Part shown: positions 26,549 to 33,903 of the stretch, piece after piece
Layout of the letters: the number at the start of each line of letters is the position of its first letter
Position numbering within the stretch: position 1 is the first letter of the stretch
From: Microbacterium sp. AZCO
GTDB taxonomy: Bacteria > Actinomycetota > Actinomycetes > Actinomycetales > Microbacteriaceae
Assembly: GCF_039614715.1 (NCBI RefSeq)
Contig: NZ_CP154857.1
Coordinates: 4,092,001-4,156,000 of the forward strand
Direction of reading: 5' to 3'
Length of the DNA stretch: 64,000 nt
The notes under the pieces: model-generated
Database searches by the model: none
Told to the model about the DNA's origin: nothing
Seen by the model: the letters and a program-made list of their open reading frames with translations, nothing else
Position numbers and translations under genes: made by a program

Positions 26549-27748
26549 GTGAGCACCCAGCAAACGACGATCCTCGTCATCTTCGTCCTGGCGGTGCTCG
26601 CGCCCCTCGCGGCGAGGTTCATCGGCCGTTGGGTGCGCGTGCCCATCGTCGTCTTCGAGCTTCTGCTCGGCATCCTGGTCGGCCCATCCCTTCTCGGCTG
26701 GGCGCAGCAGTCGGACTTCGTCGAGATCCTGTCGAACTTCGGGCTCGCGATGCTCTTCTTCATGGCGGGCTCCGAGATCGAACTCACAGCTCTTCAGGGC
26801 CGCACGGGGCGGCGGGCGGTGGGCGGCTGGCTCATCAGCCTCGCGCTCGGCATCGCGGCGGGCTTCCTCATCGCGCCGGGACAGGGGGCGATCGTCGTCG
26901 GCGTCGCGCTGTGCTCGACGGCGCTCGGCACGCTCCTGCCGATGCTCCGCGACGAAGGCGAGCTGAAGACCCCGTTCGGCAAGTCGATCTCGGCGATCGG
27001 CGCCGTCGGCGAGTTCGGCCCGCTCATCGCGATCTCGCTCTTCCTCGGCGGTCGTGATCCCGGGATCGCGACGATCGTCCTCCTGCTCTTCGTCACGCTC
27101 GCCGCCGTCGCCATCTGGTGGGCCTTCCGCGTGCCGCAGGGCGCACTGCACCGCGCGGTGAACGCGTCGCTGCACACGTCGGGACAGTTCGCCGTCCGCT
27201 TCGTCGCGTTCGCTCTCGCGGTGCTCGTCTCCCTCAGCATCGTGCTCGACCTCGACATGCTCCTCGGCGCGTTCACGGCGGGCGTCGTGTGGAAGCTCAT
27301 CATGCGCGATGCGAAGGAGGAGGACCGCGAGATCGTCGAGAGCAAGGTCGAGGCGGTCGCCTTCGGATTCCTCGTGCCGTTCTTCTTCATCTACACCGGC
27401 GTCACGTTCGACCTCCAGGCCCTCCTCGACGAGCCTGTGCTCTTCCTGCTGCTGCCGGTCGGCCTCGTGCTGCTGCTCGTCATCCGCGGCCTCCCGTCGA
27501 TGCTCGCCGCCCCGGAGCGCGCGTCGCGTCGCGACCGCGCCGCCGTCGCCCTGTTCGGCGCGACGGGACTTCCGATCATCGTCGCCGTGACGGCGATCGG
27601 CGTCGACGAGAAGCTCATCTCCAGCGGCGCCGCCTCGGCGCTCGTGGGCGCCGGGATGCTCTCGGTGCTGCTCTATCCCCTCATCGGGACGATCGTGCGC
27701 CGCGAGCCGGTGAAGACGTCCACCGAGTTCGAGGATGACATGGCGTGA
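26549..27748 (+). CDS. Cation:proton antiporter, CPA2/KefB type
   Basis: 399 residues, about 12 membrane helices, with family features LGILVGPSLLGW, FMAGSEIEL, and a central helix region GVALCSTALGTLLPML and AIGAVGEFGPL. No C-terminal TrkA-N domain is present, so it is the membrane unit only. The GTG at 26549 is 6 nt after TACCCT (26537-26542), a leaderless start. Its last codon overlaps the next gene (GTGA). It probably exchanges K+ or Na+ for H+. Confidence 0.9.
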   Translation: MSTQQTTILVIFVLAVLAPLAARFIGRWVRVPIVVFELLLGILVGPSLLGWAQQSDFVEILSNFGLAMLFFMAGSEIELTALQGRTGRRAVGGWLISLALGIAAGFLIAPGQGAIVVGVALCSTALGTLLPMLRDEGELKTPFGKSISAIGAVGEFGPLIAISLFLGGRDPGIATIVLLLFVTLAAVAIWWAFRVPQGALHRAVNASLHTSGQFAVRFVAFALAVLVSLSIVLDLDMLLGAFTAGVVWKLIMRDAKEEDREIVESKVEAVAFGFLVPFFFIYTGVTFDLQALLDEPVLFLLLPVGLVLLLVIRGLPSMLAAPERASRRDRAAVALFGATGLPIIVAVTAIGVDEKLISSGAASALVGAGMLSVLLYPLIGTIVRREPVKTSTEFEDDMA

Positions 27749-28233
27749 GCCTCGATGCGCTGTTCGACGCCGCGCGCGCGCGGCTGCGCACGCTGCCGCG
27801 CGAGGCGCTCGGCGAACTCGTGCAGCCGAGGAGAGTGCTCGGGATGCCGCGGGCCCCGCGCATCGTGTCGCGGGGCGACGCCTGGCACCTCGGCGTGCTC
27901 CTCGTGACCGAGGACGCCGTCCTCGCGACGGGCGACATCGTGCGGGCGCGCACGGAAGCACGGCGCGGCTATGCGGCCGAATCGCAGCGCCGGCGTGCGG
28001 AACTGGCCGCGGCGGCGCGTCGCGGAGGCTTCGCCGAGGGTCAGACGGTCCACATCGGGTGGAGCGTCGTCGATCTCGGCGCGGTCGCGGCGGGCGCGGC
28101 ATCCGGTCCCCTCTCCCTCGTCGACGGGGTGCCGAGCGTCCGGTGGAGCTCCTCAGGAGGATGGATGCCGCTCTCGGCATACCTCGACGAACGGATTGCT
28201 CTGCTCGAGCAGCCTCCCCTCGGCGCCACCTGA
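27745..28233 (+). CDS. Hypothetical protein coupled to the antiporter
   Basis: 162 residues, GTG start overlapping the antiporter stop (GTGA), hence translational coupling. It is soluble, with a helical Arg/Glu-rich middle (ARTEARRGYAAESQRRRAELAAA) between two beta-rich segments (IVSRGDAWHLGVLLVTEDAVLATGD and GVPSVRWSSSGGWMPL). No family was recognised. An accessory or glutaredoxin-unrelated regulator of the antiporter is possible but unproven. Confidence 0.75.
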   Translation: MSLDALFDAARARLRTLPREALGELVQPRRVLGMPRAPRIVSRGDAWHLGVLLVTEDAVLATGDIVRARTEARRGYAAESQRRRAELAAAARRGGFAEGQTVHIGWSVVDLGAVAAGAASGPLSLVDGVPSVRWSSSGGWMPLSAYLDERIALLEQPPLGAT

Positions 28234-28284
28234 CGCATTGTCAAGACCGGGCCCGGACGCGGGGTCGCCTCTAACCTGGGCGGC

Positions 28285-29103
28285 ATGACAGCGGCAGCTC
28301 ACCCCCACGCCAGTTCCGCAGCATCCCGCCCCCTCGACCTCGGCCGGCAGATCGCCGTGATCGCCGCGACGTGCTTCATGATCGTCGCGGCCGCCGTGGG
28401 CACCGGCGCGCTCGGCGGCACGCCCGTTCAGGACCTGCAGGGCGGGTCCCTCGACAGCGACGGCTCGTTCCTCGCGCCGGCGCGTCCCGCGTTCTCGATC
28501 TGGAGCGCGATCTACCTCCTGCTCATCGCGTACACCGTGTGGCAGGCGCTCCCCGGCCAGCGGGCGGACCGGCGCCAGCGCGCCCTCGGATGGTGGATCG
28601 CGCTGACAGCCGTGCTCAACGGCGTGTGGCTCGTGACCGCGCAGTACGCGAACCTGCCGCTCACCGTCCTCTCGATCTTCGTGCTGCTCGCCGCACTCGC
28701 GGCGACCTTCCAGCGCACGGTCGCCGTGCCCGCCGAGCGGCCCGTCGACGCGATCCTCATCGACGCGACGACGGGTCTGCACCTCGGCTGGGTGACGCTC
28801 GCGTCGGTCGCCAACACCGCCGCGTGGCTCACGAACGCGCGTCTCGACGTCTCCGCGCCGGCGGCGTGGGGGATCGGCGTGCTGGTCGTCGTCGCCGTGA
28901 TCGGCGTCGCGATCCCGCTCGCGAGCGGGGGCCGCTTCGCTCCCGGGCTCGCGATCGCGTGGGGACTCGTCTGGGTCGCCGTCGGGCGTCTCACGGGCGA
29001 GCCCGCGAGCGTGCCGATCGGTGTCGCGGCGCTCGTCGTCGCCGCGATCGTGCTCGCCGTGCCGACTGCGATGAGCGTGCGGCGGCGCGAGTTCCGGCCC
29101 TGA
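28285..29103 (+). CDS. TspO/MBR-like tryptophan-rich membrane protein
   Basis: 272 residues with about seven membrane helices. The segment FLAPARPAFSIWSAIYLLLI and WWIALTAVLNGVWLVTAQY matches the tryptophan-rich sensory/TspO-related group, although it is longer than classical TspO (about 160 residues). TAACCT (28272-28277) is 7 nt before the ATG. Ligand and role are unknown; porphyrin or lipid-related sensing is known for the classical family only. Confidence 0.7.
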   Translation: MTAAAHPHASSAASRPLDLGRQIAVIAATCFMIVAAAVGTGALGGTPVQDLQGGSLDSDGSFLAPARPAFSIWSAIYLLLIAYTVWQALPGQRADRRQRALGWWIALTAVLNGVWLVTAQYANLPLTVLSIFVLLAALAATFQRTVAVPAERPVDAILIDATTGLHLGWVTLASVANTAAWLTNARLDVSAPAAWGIGVLVVVAVIGVAIPLASGGRFAPGLAIAWGLVWVAVGRLTGEPASVPIGVAALVVAAIVLAVPTAMSVRRREFRP

Positions 29104-29173
29104 CCGTCCGCGTTCGCCTGACCCTCACCGGACCGCACCTCCCCCGACCTCCTCGCCCGTCTCGACGGGAATC

Positions 29174-29196
29174 GCCCGCCGGGGCGGGGCGGGCGC
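29174..29196. terminator. GC-rich hairpin between convergent genes
   Basis: CGCCCGCC (29174-29181) pairs with GGCGGGCG (29189-29196), loop 7 nt, between the stops of the TspO-like gene and the convergent amidotransferase gene. Confidence 0.5.
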
Positions 29197-29212
29197 GGGG
29201 GCCGGGGCAGGT

Positions 29213-29956
29213 TCAGGCCTCGGGACCGAAGGTGCGCGCGAACGCGCGGAGCAGGCGCACCGGCTCGGTGACCGACGCGGCGAGCACCTGCGCGGCGATG
29301 CGGTCGTACTCGTTCGCGGCGAAGTACCCGTCGTCGCGGTAGACCGCCATGCGCTGCGTGAACGCCTTCGTCGTCGGCTCGGGGTGGAACTGCGTCGCGT
29401 ACAGCGTGTCGCCGACGCGGTAGGCCTGCACGGGGCACGCGTCGTTGCTCGCGAGCAGCACCCCGCCCGGCGGCGGCGCGGCCGACCCCTCCTTGTGCGC
29501 CGTGAGCGCGGCGAAGCGGGTGGCGAGCTCCCCGAAGAGCGGATCCCTGCGCCCCTCCTTCGTGAGGCTGACGACGGTCGCCCCGGTGTCCTCGGGGAAC
29601 GCGCGGCTGACCTCCCCGCCGAGGAACCGGGTCACGACCCCGATCCCGTAGCACGTGAAGAGCGCAGCCACCGTCCCGGTGACCGCGCGCTCGGCGATCC
29701 GCTCGAGGTCGCGTTCGAGGCGGCGCTGCACATCGGTCTTCGACGATTCGGGGTCCGTCGTGTTGAAGGGGCTGCCGCCCACGAGGAATCCGCCGTACCG
29801 GTCGAACGCGTCGTCGGGGAGCGGATCGCGCACGAGGTCGTGCTCGTGGAGCATCGTCTCGTCGAAGCGCGTCGCGAGCCGGAAGGACTCGTACTCCGCG
29901 GCCGCGGCGCCCTGCTGCGGGCGCACGCAGACATACAGCAGCGGGGCGCGCGTCAT
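29213..29956 (-). CDS. Class I glutamine amidotransferase-like protein
   Basis: 247 residues. It has the class I GATase architecture: YGGFLVGGSPF, the nucleophile elbow FTCYGIGVV (Cys near residue 102) and QFHPEPTTKAF with the catalytic His. A GMP-synthase-like stand-alone amidotransferase domain is indicated; the acceptor enzyme and substrate are unknown. Leaderless promoter: TAGAAT lies 7 nt before the ATG on the minus strand. Confidence 0.85.
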   Translation of the reverse strand: MTRAPLLYVCVRPQQGAAAAEYESFRLATRFDETMLHEHDLVRDPLPDDAFDRYGGFLVGGSPFNTTDPESSKTDVQRRLERDLERIAERAVTGTVAALFTCYGIGVVTRFLGGEVSRAFPEDTGATVVSLTKEGRRDPLFGELATRFAALTAHKEGSAAPPPGGVLLASNDACPVQAYRVGDTLYATQFHPEPTTKAFTQRMAVYRDDGYFAANEYDRIAAQVLAASVTEPVRLLRAFARTFGPEA

Positions 29957-30023
29957 GGCGCCGATTCTAGGCGGCGAGCGGCGTCCGGCGCCGCTTCGCC
30001 GTCATCCGGCGCCGTCGGACCCG

Positions 30024-30809
30024 TCAGCCGCGGGACGAATTCGACGTGCGCCCGCGGACGATCCCGACGAACGTCTCGACATGCGGCGTGGTCCGGTCGG
30101 CCTGCCACGCGAGCGCCACCTCCGACATTGGTCCCTCGCGAAGGGGGATGGATGCCACGTCCCGCCGCTGATGCAGCCGCGCGAGCGACATCGGCACGAC
30201 CACGAGGCCGACGCCGGTCGCAACCGTCGCGATCGCGTCGGCCGTCGTCTCGGGCGGGTCGAAGACCGGCGCGACGGCGCCCGGCACCTCGAACGCGAGG
30301 ACGTCGTCCGCCGGAACGATCACGATCTCGCCCGCCAGGTCGGCGAGGTCGAGTTCGTCGGCCGCGGTCAGGTGGGAGTCCTTCGACACGACGACGACCG
30401 GAAGCTCCTCGTAGAGGGGGATGACGTGCAGTCCCTCCCGGTCGATCGGCAGCCGCACGAGCGCGGCGTCGATGGGAGGGACGCGGGTCGCGGCATCCCG
30501 ATCCTCGGCAGGCGTCGCGAGCAGCTCGTTCCGCTGCGTTGCGACGGCGATGGTTCGCAGCTCGAGCCCGACGTGCGGCATCCGCTCCCGCCAGACGTCG
30601 ATCCACTTGCCGGGAGTCGCACCGGGAACGGCGCCGAGCACGAATGTGCCCGGCTCGGAGGTGGTCCGCTCCTGCGGCTTCTCAGCCGGGGGCCCGGTCC
30701 GCGACCGCTGCGCCGACCGACCGGCCGGTGAGGCACCCGTTCGCCGGGGAGCGGCATCCCTCCCCGTCCGCCTTTTCGGCGCGCCGCGCGAACCACCGCT
30801 CTTCGCCAT
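30024..30809 (-). CDS. LysR-type substrate-binding domain protein lacking a DNA-binding domain
   Basis: 261 residues. The first 60 are basic and disordered (KSGGSRGAPKRRTGRDAAPR). The remainder is a LysR substrate-binding fold (FVLGAVPGATPGKWIDVWRE, ALVRLPIDREGLHVIPLYEE, VATGVGLVVVPMSLARLHQR). No HTH is present, and the basic region does not look like one, so this is probably a ligand-binding protein derived from a LysR regulator. TACGCT lies 6 nt before the ATG. It is divergent from the DUF1304 gene with only 33 bp between start codons. Confidence 0.8.
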   Translation of the reverse strand: MAKSGGSRGAPKRRTGRDAAPRRTGASPAGRSAQRSRTGPPAEKPQERTTSEPGTFVLGAVPGATPGKWIDVWRERMPHVGLELRTIAVATQRNELLATPAEDRDAATRVPPIDAALVRLPIDREGLHVIPLYEELPVVVVSKDSHLTAADELDLADLAGEIVIVPADDVLAFEVPGAVAPVFDPPETTADAIATVATGVGLVVVPMSLARLHQRRDVASIPLREGPMSEVALAWQADRTTPHVETFVGIVRGRTSNSSRG

Positions 30810-30842
30810 GCCGCCAGCGTAGCGGGGCGCTATCGTTCGCTC

Positions 30843-31241
30843 ATGGTGGCCATCATCGCGACGGTGTTCGCGGCCCTCGCAGCCCTCCTGCACGTGTACA
30901 TCTTCGTGATGGAGAGCGTGCAGTGGACGCAGCCACGGGTCTGGAAGCGCTTCAGCGTCCCCGACCAGGCGACCGCCGAGGCGACGAAGGCCATGGCGTA
31001 CAACCAGGGCTTCTACAACCTCTTCCTCGCGATCGGCGCGACGATCGGGCTCGTGCTGTTCTGGGCCGACGGCTCGGGAACCGCGGCAGACGTCGCGGGC
31101 CGTACGCTCGTGCTCTTCACGCTCGGGTCGATGGTCGCGGCGGCACTCGTGCTCCTGACCACGGGACGCCGATATCTGCGGGCCGCGCTCCTGCAGGGCA
31201 CGCTGCCGCTCGTGGGCTTCGTGCTGCTGCTCTTCTCCTGA
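30843..31241 (+). CDS. DUF1304 family membrane protein
   Basis: 132 residues, four membrane helices. Family hallmarks are LHVYIFVMESVQW and MAYNQGFYNLFLAIGA. DUF1304 proteins are small inner-membrane proteins of unknown function. The start follows TATCGT by 6 nt, leaderless. The pairing with a divergent LysR-type ligand-binding protein may be regulatory, but that protein lacks a DNA-binding domain. Confidence 0.88.
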   Translation: MVAIIATVFAALAALLHVYIFVMESVQWTQPRVWKRFSVPDQATAEATKAMAYNQGFYNLFLAIGATIGLVLFWADGSGTAADVAGRTLVLFTLGSMVAAALVLLTTGRRYLRAALLQGTLPLVGFVLLLFS

Positions 31242-31250
31242 CGACGCGCA

Positions 31251-31808
31251 TCACGGACAGCCGCCCCACTGACCGGCGCCGGCGGCACGGGCGCGCGCCT
31301 CGTCCGCTGCGAACAGGGCGGCGTACGCGTCGTTGGGTGCGATCGTCATGGTCTCGGCGGAGCCTGTCGCGACGAGCTCGTGGTTGATGAACCGTCCGTC
31401 CTCGGTCCAGAGGTAGAGGAGGAGCCGGTCGTACCGGTCGCGCGGATCGTCGTCGAACGCGGCCCACAGCCTCGTGCCCACCGGGGCGAGCGTCGTGAGC
31501 TGCGCCTTCGCCTCCGCCGACCAGCATTCGGCCGGGTCGGAGACCTCGGGGGTGTCGATGCCGATGAGTCGCACACGCACGTCGTCGCTCGCCGCGACGC
31601 CGGGGTGCGAGGAGTCCACATCGGCGTGGAGGGTGTCGCCGTCCCACACCGACACGACGGTCACGGGGAAGGCGTCGTCGGGACGCGCCGGCACCTCGGA
31701 GGCTCCTAGCTGGATGGCCTCGTCGCTCGGTGTCTCCGGACGGGTCACGATCAGCCAGACGCCCACGAGCACGCACGGCACGATCACCACGCCGAGCGCT
31801 CGCTTCAT
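31251..31808 (-). CDS. Thermonuclease-like (SNase) secreted or membrane-anchored protein
   Basis: 185 residues. An N-terminal hydrophobic segment (about 4-22) is a signal anchor without a clear cleavage site. The SNase fold follows: VSVWDGDTLHADV, RVRLIGIDTPEVSD (Arg and Asp/Glu positions of the active site), and DRYDRLLLYLW with the second conserved Arg. It would cleave nucleic acids outside the membrane. TAGCGT lies 6 nt before the ATG. It converges on the DUF1304 gene with 9 bp between stops. Confidence 0.85.
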   Translation of the reverse strand: MKRALGVVIVPCVLVGVWLIVTRPETPSDEAIQLGASEVPARPDDAFPVTVVSVWDGDTLHADVDSSHPGVAASDDVRVRLIGIDTPEVSDPAECWSAEAKAQLTTLAPVGTRLWAAFDDDPRDRYDRLLLYLWTEDGRFINHELVATGSAETMTIAPNDAYAALFAADEARARAAGAGQWGGCP

Positions 31809-31848
31809 GCCCCGACGCTATCGGCGCCCTCCGACACTCCGGTCCAGG

Positions 31849-32256
31849 TCAGGCCGCCAGGCGCAGCCCTCGCCGATCCGTCGCGACGCGCTCGCCGTCG
31901 CCGATCGTCTCGTCATCGCCGATGAGCGAACCCACCGCGACCCGGGCATCCCGTCCGACCTGGGTGCGCACGCCGATCTTCGCTCCCGCTCCGATCGCGG
32001 CTCCCGAACCGATGTGCGCGTGCGGTGCGATGTCGGCGTCGGGCCCGATGACGGCATCCGACTCCACCCACACACCGCGTCCGACATGCGCGCCCGCGGC
32101 GATCTGCACACCAGGTTCGACATACGCGCCCGCTTCCACGACGGCACTCGGGTGCACCTTGGCCCCGTGCGCGATCAGACCTCGCCCATTGGCGTGCTTC
32201 CGATAGCGCAGCGTCTCGCCGTGGTCGTTCTCGATGTCGATGTAGTTCTTGCCCAC
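31849..32256 (-). CDS. Hexapeptide-repeat (left-handed beta-helix) protein
   Basis: 135 residues. From about residue 30 the sequence is an almost uninterrupted hexapeptide repeat ([IV]xxxxx pattern: KVHPSAVVEAGAYVEPGVQI, AAGAHVGRGVWVESDAVIG), forming a left-handed beta helix as in acyl- and nucleotidyl-sugar transferases. A catalytic His or cofactor site typical of acetyltransferases is not evident, so the role may be structural. The GTG at 32256 was chosen over an upstream ATG because AGGAGG sits 6 nt before it. The gene is 40 bp upstream of the nuclease gene. Confidence 0.75.
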   Translation of the reverse strand: MGKNYIDIENDHGETLRYRKHANGRGLIAHGAKVHPSAVVEAGAYVEPGVQIAAGAHVGRGVWVESDAVIGPDADIAPHAHIGSGAAIGAGAKIGVRTQVGRDARVAVGSLIGDDETIGDGERVATDRRGLRLAA

Positions 32257-32410
32257 TGTCCCCTCCTGCGGCACCACTGGATGCCGAGTACAGGAATAAC
32301 CTCGCCGCGCTCGGATTCATTCCCGTGCATGGCCTTCCATCTATCTCCTCTTATGAGGGATTCGGAACCTAGACGCTTGCGGATTGGTCGGGCGTATGGC
32401 AGGGGTGGGA

Positions 32411-33025
32411 TCAGCTCTTCCCCGTGGCGCGCGGGCGGCGCGCGATGAGGTAGATGACGGCGGCGACGATGCCCGCGACGACGAGTCCGACGACCCATGG
32501 CACCCAGCCCGCCACGGCCGTATCGGAGGCGGATGCTTCCCCGGTCGGCGATGGCGTGGGCGTCGGTGTGACCGTCGGAGTGGGGGTGGGCGTCGGTGTC
32601 GGAGTGGCGGTCGGCGTCGGGGCGACGGTCGGCGTCGGCTCGGGCACGACGGGGGGTTCCGGAGCCGTCGTGGGCGCGGGCGCCGTCGTGGGCTCCGGCG
32701 CCGTCGTGGGCTCCGGCGCCGTCGTCGGCGCGATGGTCGGCTCCGGTTCGGGCGTCACGATCGGCGCTTCGGCGGTCGGCTCGGCGTCGGGCGTCACGAT
32801 CGGCAGCTCGACCGTCGGGGTCGGCTCCGACACCGTGAACGTCGGCTCCGGCACCGTGCGCGTCGGCGTGGGAAGGGTGCGCGTCGGCGACGGCAGCGTG
32901 GCGGTCGGGGACGGCAGATTCAGAGGCAGGATGCCGCAGCCCGCCAGCAGCATCACGGATGCCGCGAACCCGAGGATGATCGCGATCGGCCGCCGGGGTC
33001 CACGGGGTCTCGGAGCTGTGGTCAT
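32411..33025 (-). CDS. PT-repeat lipoprotein with C-terminal membrane helix
   Basis: 204 residues. The signal sequence ends MLLAGC (Cys30), a lipobox. Residues about 38-165 are a low-complexity linker made of PTPT, EPTTAP and SPTxT units, encoded in part by an 18-bp tandem array near 32660-32720. A hydrophobic helix ([21 protein letters not shown]) and a basic tail ([10 protein letters not shown]) end the chain. The layout would span the cell wall, and it is odd in having both a lipid anchor and a C-terminal helix. No sortase motif was found. Function unknown. Confidence 0.75.
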   Translation of the reverse strand: MTTAPRPRGPRRPIAIILGFAASVMLLAGCGILPLNLPSPTATLPSPTRTLPTPTRTVPEPTFTVSEPTPTVELPIVTPDAEPTAEAPIVTPEPEPTIAPTTAPEPTTAPEPTTAPAPTTAPEPPVVPEPTPTVAPTPTATPTPTPTPTPTVTPTPTPSPTGEASASDTAVAGWVPWVVGLVVAGIVAAVIYLIARRPRATGKS

Positions 33026-33117
33026 GTCGGTCCATCCTGCGAGGTGACGGGTGACAGCACGCTATCGGCGCTGCTCCCGGATTCGCCGGCGCCTCGTCCG
33101 CGGGGAATGAGGACGAT

Positions 33118-33891
33118 TCAGCGCTGACACGACGGGCACCAGAACACGATTCGCTCTCGCGTGGGGTGCGCGCCGAGCGCGCCGCCCTCGATCCGCGTGC
33201 CGCATCGGCGGCACGGCCGGCCCTCGCGCCCGTAGACCCAGGTCGTGCGTCCGGGGCGGGCGTCTCCCGTGAAGGTGCGGTCGCGGCGATCGCGGTTGGC
33301 CCGGATCATGCGCGCGCCGAGATCGACGAGTGCCGCGGCATCCGTCTCATCGGCAGGTCTCGTGGGCAGGATGCCGCGCACGAACAGGATCTCGTTGGCG
33401 TATTCGTTGCCGAACCCGGCCACATTGCGCTGATCCTGCAGTGCGACGTGGGCGGCGCGATGGTCGGCCCCGAGCCGGCGAGCCGCCTCCGCGGCATCCC
33501 ACGACTCCGACAGCGGGTCGGGGCCGAGGTAGTCGACGAGGCGGCCTTCGTCGCGGGTGCGCACGACGTCGATGTCGGCGAGGTCGAACCCGACAGTCTC
33601 CCACCCGTCCACGCCGATGACGGCTCGGGCCTTGAACCCCGGCTTCCGCCATCGCTCGCCGGCCCGGTACACATGCCACTCGCCCTCCATCTTGAGGTGC
33701 GAGTGCAGCGTCCACTCGCCGATGTGGTGCAGCAGGTGCTTGCCCCGGGAGACGACCTCGTGCACCGTCTCTCCGCGGAGATCGGCGGTCGCCACCTGCG
33801 GGACGCGAAGCTCGAACCGCCGCACCTCCCGGCCCGCCAGCACGTCGTTCAGTCGCCGCGCCGTGCGGAAGACGGTGTCGCCCTCGGGCAT
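33118..33891 (-). CDS. nei: Endonuclease VIII/Nei-type DNA glycosylase
   Basis: 257 residues. It begins MPEGDTVFR: the Pro2-Glu3 pair is the catalytic N-terminus of the Fpg/Nei family, and GDTV is Nei2-like. The helix-two-turn-helix region (LQDQRNVAGFGNEYANEILF) and the C-terminal zinc finger (CRRCG ... FWCPSCQR) are intact. It excises oxidised pyrimidines and cleaves at abasic sites. It lies 12 bp downstream of lhr on the same strand; in many actinobacteria lhr and this glycosylase form an operon. Confidence 0.94.
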   Translation of the reverse strand: MPEGDTVFRTARRLNDVLAGREVRRFELRVPQVATADLRGETVHEVVSRGKHLLHHIGEWTLHSHLKMEGEWHVYRAGERWRKPGFKARAVIGVDGWETVGFDLADIDVVRTRDEGRLVDYLGPDPLSESWDAAEAARRLGADHRAAHVALQDQRNVAGFGNEYANEILFVRGILPTRPADETDAAALVDLGARMIRANRDRRDRTFTGDARPGRTTWVYGREGRPCRRCGTRIEGGALGAHPTRERIVFWCPSCQR

Positions 33892-33903
33892 GCCGAACCT
33901 CCG

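Noticed and set aside
32640..32730. Regular short repeats suggesting a CRISPR array
   Set aside because: They are 18-bp back-to-back units without spacers, inside the coding sequence of the PT-rich lipoprotein.
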